Assembly: GCA_003564735.1 (NCBI GenBank)
Contig: PXEK01000038.1
Location: 1 to 10,746, forward strand
Direction of reading: 5' to 3'
Source: Cryomorphaceae bacterium
GTDB taxonomy: Bacteria; Bacteroidota; Bacteroidia; Flavobacteriales_G; Salibacteraceae
DNA length: 10,746 nt
The notes under the pieces are model-generated. The model was not told the DNA's origin. It saw only the letters and a list, made by a program, of their open reading frames with translations, and made no database searches. Of this stretch, positions 1 to 6,755 are shown in pieces. The translations under genes were made by a program, and so were the position numbers. The stretch's first letter is position 1. Each line of letters opens with the position of its first letter.

Positions 1-2215
1 CTTGCTCTCGTTGAAGCTGTTCGCGTTTTTGCGCAATGTTTTTTGCTTCGCGTTCATCGGTCATTTCAACAAACTTATCCCCTGCAGCGGGCGCTTTGTT
101 GAAGCCCAACATGGAAACCGGTTTTGAAGGCCCGGCCGCATCAATTTTATTCCCTCGCTCATCAAACATGGCTTTTACTCGGCAGAACTGACTACCCGCA
201 ACGAGTAAGTCGCCCACTCGCAAAGTACCGCTTTGAACAAGTAATGTGGTGACGTAACCACGCCCTTTGTCCAATTCGGCCTCGATTACCGTACCGGTGG
301 AGAGTCTGTCCGGATTGGCTTGAAGTTCCAAAAGATCAGACTCTAGGAGTACTTTTTCCATCAAGTCTTCAACGTTTGTACCTTTTTTAGCCGAAATTTC
401 TTGTGCTTGATATTTGCCGCCCCAATCTTCAACGAGGATATCCATTTGCGAGAGTTCTTCTCGAATTTTATCGGCGTTGGCTCCCGGCTTATCCATTTTG
501 TTGAAAGCAAATACTATCGGAATATCGGCAGCTTGTGCGTGATTTATGGCTTCTTTGGTTTGCGGCATCACGCTGTCATCGGCAGCAATCACAATGATGG
601 CCAAATCGGTTACCTGAGCACCGCGGGCCCGCATAGCCGTAAATGCCTCGTGACCCGGTGTATCTAAGAAGGTAATGTCTTTGCCCGAGTCTAACTTCAC
701 GTTGTACGCCCCGATATGCTGGGTAATACCGCCGGCCTCGCCCGCAATAACGTTTGCTTTACGAATGTAATCGAGCAATGAGGTTTTACCGTGGTCAACG
801 TGCCCCATTACCGTAACGATAGGTGAGCGTGGTTTTAATTTATCGGGGTCGTCTTTTTCAACCTCGATTTCAACAGACTCATCTACCTCCGGACTTACAA
901 ATTCAGTTTCATAGCCAAATTCTTCGGCTACAATTTGTAGCGTTTCGGCGTCGAGACGTTGGTTAATGGAAACCATCATACCCAACGACATACACGCCGA
1001 TATCACCTCATTTACCGAAACGTCCATCATATTGGCAAACTCATTGGCCGTAACGAACTCGGTAACTTTAAGTATTTTTTTCTCAAGTTCTTGTTGCTCT
1101 TGTTCTTTGGCTCTTTGCTCGGCTTTGTCATCGCGTTTTTGGCGACGCATTTTAGCGGCTTTGTTTTTACCGCCACCACTTAGTCTGGCCAGCGTTTCTT
1201 TAATTTCCTTTTGGATTTCTTCCTCTGTAGATTCATGGCGTGAGCCGCCTTTTTTACCTTGAACGTTTTTACCTTTTCTGCCGGTTTTATCTTGCTCACC
1301 TCCTTTGGTAATACGTTTGCGTTTTTTCTTCTTTTTCTCTGTTTCTTTTTGCTCAGAAGAAGACGCCACGGGTTTTTTCTTTTTCTTTTCGGGAAGGTCA
1401 ATTTTACCTACAATACTAGGCCCGTGGAGCTTTTCAAATTTTGTACTGTGATGTTCGGGCTCCTTTGGCTTTTCGGGTTTAGCTTCTTTTGGCTTTTCAG
1501 CTTCAGGCTTTGATTTTTCGGGCTGTTTCTCTACTTTAGGTTTAGGTTCTTCTTTTTTGGAGGTAGGCTTCTCTTTTTTGGCCGGTTTTTCTTTTTTCTT
1601 TCTGTCCGGTCTGCTCTTTAAATTAAGATTATCCAAATCTATTTTACCGACCAGGCGCGGACCTTTTCCTTCTTGGTCTGATAGATTTTCTGAAGTTTTT
1701 TCGATTTTCGGATATTTATCTTCCTCACCTTTTTCTTCCTTGGCGGGTTTTTCTTCTTTGGCCGCGGGGGCTTCGTCTTTGGCCGCGGGGGCTTCGTCTT
1801 TCGCTTCTTTTTTGTCTTCAGTTTCGGCAGCCTGTTCTTCTACCGACTCCGGTTTTTCGGGTTTAGGAGATTCCTTTTGCACACCGCCTGTTGAAGAACC
1901 AACATTTTTAATAAAAATGCCGTCACCCTCATCGCTAAACGGTTCCTCCTCGTCGTCTTTTTCAGCCTCCTTTTTGTCTTCGATAGAAATGGCCGTAAGC
2001 ACCTCTTTATTCTTTTTGAGCTCTTCAGACTTTTCCTTTGCCGCTTTATCGGGCATGTATTGTTGCAAGAGAACCTCATACACCTCGGGGGTAATCTTGG
2101 TATTGGGTTTTGCCTCTATATCATACCCTTTGGATGATAAAAACTCCCCAATAGTGGAGATACCCACGTTGAGTTCTTTAGCTACTTTACTTAATCTCTT
2201 TGGTGCGTTTGCCAT
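1..2215 (-). CDS. infB: Translation initiation factor IF-2 (3' end outside the window)
   Basis: IF-2 is the GTPase that brings initiator tRNA to the 30S subunit and promotes subunit joining. The frame is open from ATG at 2215 to the left edge, giving about 738 residues. Seen: an N-terminal IF2_N module (residues 1-55, starting [18 protein letters not shown]); a very long K/E/P-rich, probably disordered linker (about 65-370); a second IF2_N module (about 378-439); then the GTPase domain with G1 GHVDHGKTS (471-479), G3 DTPGHE (518-523) and G4 NKMD (572-575). An EF-Tu-like domain II follows from about 640, and the frame leaves the window in the helix after it; domains III and IV are missing only because of the edge. 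The linker twice carries a GPxxVGKIDL motif. It lies 66 bp after nusA with no obvious promoter or Shine-Dalgarno sequence between, so it is probably the third gene of rimP-nusA-infB. Confidence 0.98.
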   Translation of the reverse strand, partial: MANAPKRLSKVAKELNVGISTIGEFLSSKGYDIEAKPNTKITPEVYEVLLQQYMPDKAAKEKSEELKKNKEVLTAISIEDKKEAEKDDEEEPFSDEGDGIFIKNVGSSTGGVQKESPKPEKPESVEEQAAETEDKKEAKDEAPAAKDEAPAAKEEKPAKEEKGEEDKYPKIEKTSENLSDQEGKGPRLVGKIDLDNLNLKSRPDRKKKEKPAKKEKPTSKKEEPKPKVEKQPEKSKPEAEKPKEAKPEKPKEPEHHSTKFEKLHGPSIVGKIDLPEKKKKKPVASSSEQKETEKKKKKRKRITKGGEQDKTGRKGKNVQGKKGGSRHESTEEEIQKEIKETLARLSGGGKNKAAKMRRQKRDDKAEQRAKEQEQQELEKKILKVTEFVTANEFANMMDVSVNEVISACMSLGMMVSINQRLDAETLQIVAEEFGYETEFVSPEVDESVEIEVEKDDPDKLKPRSPIVTVMGHVDHGKTSLLDYIRKANVIAGEAGGITQHIGAYNVKLDSGKDITFLDTPGHEAFTAMRARGAQVTDLAIIVIAADDSVMPQTKEAINHAQAADIPIVFAFNKMDKPGANADKIREELSQMDILVEDWGGKYQAQEISAKKGTNVEDLMEKVLLESDLLELQANPDRLSTGTVIEAELDKGRGYVTTLLVQSGTLRVGDLLVAGSQFCRVKAMFDERGNKIDAAGPSKPVSMLGFNKAPAAGDKFVEMTDEREAKNIAQKREQLQREQ
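1755..1801 (-). repeat. 21-bp perfect tandem duplication in the infB linker
   Basis: Two adjacent identical 21-bp units (1760-1780 and 1781-1801; identity also extends 5 bases to the left of each) encode KDEAPAA twice in the charged linker of IF-2. The unit length is a multiple of three, so the frame is kept. It is a simple slippage-type duplication in a low-constraint region. Confidence 0.85.
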
Positions 2216-2281
2216 AAAAATAATCCAAAATTTTCTTGCCGTTACAAATTAAAGGAATTTAAACCGATGTACAAACGGGTT

Positions 2282-3517
2282 TTACTCAAATTCTGCTCTT
2301 AAAATTTGTAACAGCTCATCTACTGTTTCCTCTTCAAGATCGGTTCTTGTGATTAAATCTTTGCGAGAAATGGCCAAAACACTTTTAGCCGTATCACAAC
2401 CGATATCTTTTAATGTATCAATTATCCAACCATCAATTTCATCTGAAAACTCATTCAAATCAACATCTTCTTGGTCTTCATCTGTTTCGCGGTAAACATC
2501 AATTTCATACTCTGTAAGCTTACTGGCCAGCTTGATGTTATGCCCTCCTTTACCAATAGCGAGAGAAACCTGATCGGGTTTGAGGTACACCTCAGCGTGA
2601 CGACGATCTTCATCAATATTGATAGAAGATATTTTAGCCGGACTCAAAGAGCGTTGAATGTATAGTGAGGTATTGTGAGTATAATTGATTACATCAATAT
2701 TTTCATTGCGAAGTTCACGAACGATACCGTGAATTCTGGAACCCTTCATACCCACACAAGCACCTACGGGATCAACGCGGTCATCATATGATTCCACGGC
2801 CACCTTAGCTCTTTCGCCGGGTTCACGAACAATGTTTTTAATGGTGATGAGTCCGTCAAAAATTTCAGGTACTTCCAACTCAAACAACCTTTCCAAAAAT
2901 ACGGGAGAGGTTCTTGACAGGATGATCACCGGCGAGTTGTTTTTCAAATCCACCTTTTTCACAACCGCACGCAGCGTATCTCCTTTTTTGAAGAAGTCGG
3001 CCGGAATTTGCTCCTGTTTAGGTAAAATCAACTCATTATCCTCATCATCAAGCACTAATATTTCACGTTTCCATATTTGATAAACTTCACCGGTAACGAT
3101 GTCTCCTACTCGATCTTTGTAGAGTTTGTACAGGCTGTCTTTTTCCAGTTCAAATATTTTAGAAACCAAGTTTTGACGCATGGAAAGCACGTTTCTCCTG
3201 CCAAACTCGTCGAGTTTGAGCTCTTCAGAAACATCTTCACCGATTTCAAAATCGGGTTCAATTTTAATGGCTTCAGAGTAGGCAATTTCCTCGTTGTCAT
3301 CTTCAACGGCACCGTCTTCAACCACCACGCGGTTTCTCCAAATTTCAATGTCGCCCTTGGTGGGGTTCACAATAACATCAAAGTTCTCGGCCGAACCGTA
3401 TTTTTTTTCAATCATACTTTTGAACACCTCCTCTAAGATGTTCATCATAGTTACTCGATCAATATTCTTAAACTCTTTAAAATCTGAAAACGATTCAATT
3501 AACTCCTGTGTGTTCAT
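2282..3517 (-). CDS. nusA: Transcription termination/antitermination factor NusA
   Basis: NusA binds RNA polymerase and nascent RNA in the cytoplasm and modulates pausing, intrinsic termination and antitermination. The protein is 411 aa when started at ATG 3517 (MNTQELIESFSDFKEFK). An in-frame ATG 48 bp upstream lies inside rimP and adds an atypical MKLKKQKF tail, so I rejected it. Domains: N-terminal polymerase-binding domain (about 1-125), S1 domain (about 136-202), KH1 with loop GMKG (256-259), KH2 with loop GKGG (322-325), and a short acidic helical tail (355-411) rather than the two full AR repeats of E. coli NusA. It starts 7 bp after the rimP stop and is followed by infB, the widely conserved order. 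In E. coli NusA autoregulates this operon, which makes the terminator upstream of rimP interesting. Confidence 0.98.
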   Translation of the reverse strand: MNTQELIESFSDFKEFKNIDRVTMMNILEEVFKSMIEKKYGSAENFDVIVNPTKGDIEIWRNRVVVEDGAVEDDNEEIAYSEAIKIEPDFEIGEDVSEELKLDEFGRRNVLSMRQNLVSKIFELEKDSLYKLYKDRVGDIVTGEVYQIWKREILVLDDEDNELILPKQEQIPADFFKKGDTLRAVVKKVDLKNNSPVIILSRTSPVFLERLFELEVPEIFDGLITIKNIVREPGERAKVAVESYDDRVDPVGACVGMKGSRIHGIVRELRNENIDVINYTHNTSLYIQRSLSPAKISSINIDEDRRHAEVYLKPDQVSLAIGKGGHNIKLASKLTEYEIDVYRETDEDQEDVDLNEFSDEIDGWIIDTLKDIGCDTAKSVLAISRKDLITRTDLEEETVDELLQILRAEFE

Positions 3518-3524
3518 TATTGTG

Positions 3525-3995
3525 TTATTTAAAAGACACCAAAATTTTTGCTTCTTCAATTTCATTGTAGTCTGCAGAAAATGTAAGCGTTACCCACTCT
3601 TTTTTCTTTCGACCTTCAATGCGTTGTTTTTCTTTTCGTTCTATTGTTATTCCTTTTTCGTCGGCTTCTTTAAGCACTCCTTCAATCTTTTTGTGTTCAC
3701 CTGTTTTGAGGATTCTGATTTCCCTTCCTTTATTTTTCATAAACTGGCGGGGCATGCTGATTCCCTCATCAATGCCGGGTGAAGACACGTTAAGCGTAAA
3801 ATCTTCTTGTTCGCGATCGAGGTTGTGTTCAATGTGGCGACTCACTTCAACGCATCGCTCGATACTCAATCCCGAATCGGCATCCAGCGATACCTTGATA
3901 TGATTATTAGGGGAAACCGATATATTCACGACAAACATGTCGGTACCCTCTATTTTCTCTTCAACTAACCTGATTACTTCTTCTTTACTAACCAT
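3525..3995 (-). CDS. rimP: Ribosome maturation factor RimP
   Basis: RimP assists maturation of the 30S ribosomal subunit. Start chosen at ATG 3995 (MVSKEEVIRLVEEKIEG), giving 156 aa, a usual length for the family. An ATG seven codons upstream would add MFVPVWN and would sit almost on the terminator, so it is less likely. Seen: N-terminal alpha/beta domain (1-80) with D-x-D near 38-40, SGLSIERCVEVSRHIEHNLD (41-60) and the family signature LNVSSPGID (68-76); then an SH3-like C-terminal domain (about 84-155). First gene of rimP-nusA-infB. Its start codon lies only about 20 bases downstream of a strong intrinsic terminator on the same strand, so its expression requires readthrough, antitermination or an unseen promoter close to the gene. 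Confidence 0.96.
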   Translation of the reverse strand: MVSKEEVIRLVEEKIEGTDMFVVNISVSPNNHIKVSLDADSGLSIERCVEVSRHIEHNLDREQEDFTLNVSSPGIDEGISMPRQFMKNKGREIRILKTGEHKKIEGVLKEADEKGITIERKEKQRIEGRKKKEWVTLTFSADYNEIEEAKILVSFK

Positions 3996-4014
3996 ATTCC
4001 ACACGGGTACAAAC

Positions 4015-4040
4015 AAAAAAGAGAGGATTATCCCCTCTCT
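4015..4040 (-). terminator. Strong intrinsic terminator just upstream of rimP
   Basis: On the minus strand AGAGAGG (4040-4034) pairs perfectly with CCTCTCT (4026-4020) across a 7-nt loop and runs directly into six U residues (4020-4015). This is a textbook Rho-independent terminator. It points towards rimP and lies between that gene and the nearest convincing promoter (4217-4224). It either ends a separate small RNA or acts as an attenuator for the operon. Confidence 0.8.
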
Positions 4041-4213
4041 ATTATTTCACCCCGATTATGCTTTTAAACTTTTAAAGTGCATAACGAATAAGATAATGTG
4101 GCTCGATACTTTTTATTATCAAAACCTTCTGTTCTCTAATTCGGGGTAAATCCGCCTTATGCCGTTATTCAACTCACTGTTAAATAATTTGCCACACAAG
4201 TCGGGATTAACCG
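4015..4213 (-). ncRNA. Structured leader or small RNA upstream of rimP-nusA-infB (candidate)
   Basis: No protein gene fits here, but there is a consensus promoter at one end, an intrinsic terminator at the other, and about 200 nt of strongly structured sequence between. Minus-strand stems: TTATTTAAC/GTTGAATAA (4187-4179 with 4173-4165, one G-U pair, 5-nt loop); GGTTTTGATA/TATCGAGCC (4126-4117 with 4108-4100, one bulge); TTATGC/GCATAA (4084-4079 with 4061-4056). A long-range helix TCGGGGT (4055-4049) can pair with ACCCCGA (4147-4141) or with ATCCCGA (4207-4201), not both. The length and single promoter-terminator unit would suit a 6S-like RNA, and equally an attenuating leader. I cannot assign an Rfam family by eye. 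The boundaries are inferred: the 5' end from the promoter, the 3' end from the U-run. Confidence 0.5.
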
Positions 4214-4216
4214 CGG

Positions 4217-4224
4217 CAAAGGTA
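4217..4224 (-). promoter_or_regulatory. Bacteroidota-type -7 promoter element for the rimP leader RNA
   Basis: Minus strand reads TACCTTTG, a full match to the Bacteroidota housekeeping sigma -7 consensus TAnnTTTG. The expected start point is about 4211-4213. The -33 region (about 4244-4248, GGTG on the minus strand) is only a weak match to TTTG. It is the best promoter candidate for the leader RNA and rimP-nusA-infB. Confidence 0.55.
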
Positions 4225-4271
4225 GATATTTATTTCCTTTTTTCACCACAGGAAAAAAAGTGATTACAGAA

Positions 4272-4341
4272 GGAGTGTAGCCTCCAAGGAACAAAACTAT
4301 AAAGCATTGGTTTTCAAAACCAATTTAGCGCCTTTTCGCTA
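4272..4341. other. Intergenic block of consecutive inverted repeats
   Basis: Between the amidohydrolase-like gene and the rimP promoter three hairpin-forming sequences lie close together: GGAG/CTCC (4272-4285), a perfect 19-bp palindrome with a one-base centre, ATTGGTTTT-C-AAAACCAAT (4306-4324), and TAGCG/CGCTA (4326-4341). A further TTTTGG/CCAAAA stem lies at 4348-4366. None is followed by a proper U-run on either strand, so they are not obvious terminators. The block could be a dispersed palindromic repeat, a decayed RNA gene, or a protein-binding site. Function unknown. Confidence 0.4.
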
Positions 4342-4362
4342 CCGGCCTTTTGGGTTCTGACC

Positions 4363-4394
4363 AAAAAAAAGACAGGTTAAATTATTGATTTACC
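4363..4394 (-). terminator. Likely terminator of the mltD-DUF4837-amidohydrolase unit
   Basis: On the minus strand GGTAAAT (4394-4388) pairs with ATTTAACC (4382-4375) with one bulged A and a 5-nt loop, followed after four bases by eight U residues (4370-4363). It starts about 27 bases after the amidohydrolase stop. The stem is AU-rich, so efficiency may be moderate. A second perfect stem, GTAAAAT/ATTTTAC (4398-4416), sits directly after the stop codon but has no U-run. Confidence 0.5.
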
Positions 4395-4420
4395 GCCGTA
4401 AAATGCGTGATTTTACCTTA

Positions 4421-5734
4421 TTAATCATCATAAACCGATTGAAACTGATCCCGTAATCGGGTGTGTTTATTGGTTAAATCAATCGACTCACCCTTGATAA
4501 ATGCCCGAATGACGTTGTTGGTTTTGATGTCCAAAATATCACCCGTAGAAATGAAAAAGGTGGCGTATTTTCCGGATTGCAGCGTTCCCACATGCTCATC
4601 AATGCCCAGTATTTTGGCGGTGTTGCCCGTTATGGAAGCAACAACCTGCTCTTTATCATTAAAGTAAGGAGCCGTAACACCGGCTGCAAAAGGTAAGTTA
4701 CGTTGGTTCATCGCCTCCATGCCCCCACTCATATCAAGGCAAAAAAGAATGTTGTTTTGTAAGAGTTTACTCGGTATTTTAAACGGGAGATGAATGTCAT
4801 CATCCTCGCGCTCAGGTAGTGAAAGCGGTCGTTTATAAATTACGGGGATTTGGTTATCGGTAAGAATTTCGGGAACAAGGTAAGCATCATAGCCGCCCAC
4901 GATTACCGGCCGGGGAATATTGTATTCGCGCTTTAAAGAGGCGGCTTTTATGATTGATTTGGCTTGATTGCAGTGGATATACAAATTTTTTTCGCCGCTA
5001 AATACGCCCCTCATCGCCTCAAAGCGCAGGTTGAAGGGTTTTGGGTTTGCGGCGTAGGCTTTAGCCTCATCTAAAAACTCGGTGATTTTTTTGATGGTTT
5101 CCTCTTCTTTTTTGTTGCGCGAGGTGGGGCCGGGCTCAGCCCACCAACCTGATTTTGAGAACCTCTCAGGCCAATGTAGGTGTGCGCCGTCGTCCTCATG
5201 CAAAACGGCTTCTTCCCAGGTGCGACCGTGAAGGTTCATGATGGATGATGTGCCGCTAAAAATCCCGCCTTTAGGTGTGGCTTGCACTATGAGTACACCG
5301 TTTGAACGCACGGTGGGTATGATTTCAGAATCGGTATTAAAGGCAGGTAAAGCACGTAAGTTGGGGTTGAATTCGCCCGTTTCAGAGAAATCACGTGAGG
5401 CGCGAACGGCATCAATCTCGGTAAGTCCCAACGTGGTGTTGGGTGCAATAATTCCCGGGTAATAGTGCACGTCACGCAAACGAATCACCTGATCAAAATC
5501 GGCGGTATCAATACGCCTGAACATTTGGTTTTCTACGAACAGAAACCTTCCGTTTTCAATGGCCAATGCCGCGTTTTTAACCACTTCACCGTTTCCGATG
5601 TGTGCGGTACCGCCCAAAAACAGAACTTTTTGAGCTTGAGCGCCGCTGCAAATAAACAGCACAGGTAACAGCAATATGAGAAGTGTATTTACACTTTTGG
5701 TTGGTATCATTAATTCGGGAGGTTTGTTATTCAT
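4421..5734 (-). CDS. Secreted amidohydrolase-fold protein, probably lacking the metal site
   Basis: 437 aa with an N-terminal signal peptide (hydrophobic 17-33, likely cleavage after AQA at residue 34), so periplasmic. The C-terminal part NTAKILGIDEHVGTLQSGKYA (371-391) is typical of amidohydrolases such as imidazolonepropionase and dipeptidase relatives, and the first part is the usual beta-sandwich. The catalytic barrel looks degenerate: where the HxH metal motif normally follows PG(L/F)ID, this protein reads PGIIAPNT (93-100); the histidine region of strand 6 reads IVGGYDAY (278-285); the late Asp region reads FCLDMSGG (331-338). One histidine remains in IHCN (253-256). It may be a non-catalytic homologue or act without the canonical metal centre. 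ATG at 5734 overlaps the upstream stop by 8 bases (ATGAATAA); ATG at 5710 is a possible alternative that also keeps the signal peptide. Last gene of a three-gene envelope unit; substrate unknown. Confidence 0.82.
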   Translation of the reverse strand: MNNKPPELMIPTKSVNTLLILLLPVLFICSGAQAQKVLFLGGTAHIGNGEVVKNAALAIENGRFLFVENQMFRRIDTADFDQVIRLRDVHYYPGIIAPNTTLGLTEIDAVRASRDFSETGEFNPNLRALPAFNTDSEIIPTVRSNGVLIVQATPKGGIFSGTSSIMNLHGRTWEEAVLHEDDGAHLHWPERFSKSGWWAEPGPTSRNKKEEETIKKITEFLDEAKAYAANPKPFNLRFEAMRGVFSGEKNLYIHCNQAKSIIKAASLKREYNIPRPVIVGGYDAYLVPEILTDNQIPVIYKRPLSLPEREDDDIHLPFKIPSKLLQNNILFCLDMSGGMEAMNQRNLPFAAGVTAPYFNDKEQVVASITGNTAKILGIDEHVGTLQSGKYATFFISTGDILDIKTNNVIRAFIKGESIDLTNKHTRLRDQFQSVYDD

Positions 5735-6755
5735 TATTGATTGTGATAGAATTAATCACCGCCTCCACTTCACGGCGGTACTCCCTTTTACTAAACTGCG
5801 GAGCATACACATAACCGAACGCGCTGATGAGTCGGTTATTTTCATCATCCACTATATGCAGCGCATACCAGGGTCCGCCCATCATATAGCCGTGCATTCG
5901 CCACAAGCCTGTCATTTCCAACGCGTACTTTCCGCGGTAATTTACCTGTTCAAACCGCACATCCATGTTGACCTCGTCAATTTTCATGTATGAATCATCA
6001 ACCGGGCCGGGAATCAACTCTTGCAAGGCGCTGTCAAGTAAGTTATAAATAGCATAATCATTAAGCTGTTCCAAAGAGGTGTAGGGCGTTTTAAGCAGCA
6101 ATATGCCCTGACTAATTTGGTGCTCTACGCCTCCTTCTCGCTTGGTTCGCTCCACCCTGATCCAAACCGCGTTACTGTCTTCATGAGCTAAATAGGCATC
6201 TTTTGGCGTGTATAATTTTATTCCCAGCAGTTCGTTAATTTTTTGATTTGTTTTTTCAGAACCCAAATCCTTATGCTTTTTTGCAATGCGATTGGCTTCG
6301 GCTTTATTGAGTATTTCAATAATTTTATCCATGTTCTCCATCAGGCTTTCCCCCAACTCCTTTCGCGATGATGCCGTAAGGCGAACTACCGCCTGGCGTT
6401 GTGCCCACACATTGCGTTCCACCTTTAACTCGGGCTTTGTAAACCTGCCCTCATCTACTTCGAGAATAAGGATATTTCCAAAAGTTTTAAAAACCCTGCT
6501 AAACGTGTTATCGGTAGCGTGATGTAAATCGAATAAAGACTCACGTTGAGGCAAACCGTGAACCGGTGTTTTCAGCATTCGTTGGAGCGTATCACCGTAA
6601 TTACTTGCCCAAAAACCTTTGCTACATTTGATGACTACTTCACCGGGCTGTCCCGAAGGCGTTGGTAAAAACCTTTTTCCGTCGTCTTCATCACCACAAC
6701 TTACAAAAAGCATGGCGAGTACCGTAAATACGAAACTTTTTAAAAAATCACCCAT
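5727..6755 (-). CDS. DUF4837 family lipoprotein
   Basis: 342 aa. Start chosen at ATG 6755 (MGDFLKSFVFTVLAMLFVSC), which gives a compact lipoprotein signal ending in lipobox FVSC with Cys20 as the lipidated residue. An ATG four codons earlier (6767) is possible. The start overlaps the mltD stop as ATGGGTGA. The mature part resembles DUF4837 proteins of Bacteroidota: SGQPGEVVIKCSKGFW near the start, GLPQRESLFDLHHA, then an FGNILILEV strand, and near the C-terminus a GLWRMHGYMMGGPWYAL segment followed by GYVYAPQFSKREYRREVEA. The biochemical role of the family is unknown to me. Position directly between a lytic transglycosylase and a periplasmic amidohydrolase-like protein suggests an envelope or peptidoglycan-related role, which is inference from context only. 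Confidence 0.85.
   Translation of the reverse strand: MGDFLKSFVFTVLAMLFVSCGDEDDGKRFLPTPSGQPGEVVIKCSKGFWASNYGDTLQRMLKTPVHGLPQRESLFDLHHATDNTFSRVFKTFGNILILEVDEGRFTKPELKVERNVWAQRQAVVRLTASSRKELGESLMENMDKIIEILNKAEANRIAKKHKDLGSEKTNQKINELLGIKLYTPKDAYLAHEDSNAVWIRVERTKREGGVEHQISQGILLLKTPYTSLEQLNDYAIYNLLDSALQELIPGPVDDSYMKIDEVNMDVRFEQVNYRGKYALEMTGLWRMHGYMMGGPWYALHIVDDENNRLISAFGYVYAPQFSKREYRREVEAVINSITINNE

Noticed and set aside
1557..2252. 231-aa plus-strand reading frame opposite infB
   Set aside because: Serine/phenylalanine-rich translation that is the antisense of the Lys/Glu-rich IF-2 linker; the minus frame has unmistakable IF-2 motifs.
4230..4307. 25-aa minus-strand frame starting MLYSFVPWRL
   Set aside because: Too short, no ribosome binding site, overlaps hairpins and the promoter of the leader RNA; no reason to think it is translated.
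4306..4324. Anticodon-like stem-loop suggesting a tRNA-Ser(UGA) on the minus strand or a UCA tRNA on the plus strand
   Set aside because: No matching acceptor stem, D arm or T-loop (no GTTCRA) at the right distance on either strand.
4348..4366. TTTTGG/CCAAAA stem as a terminator
   Set aside because: On the minus strand the T-run precedes the stem instead of following it, and there is no plus-strand gene to terminate.
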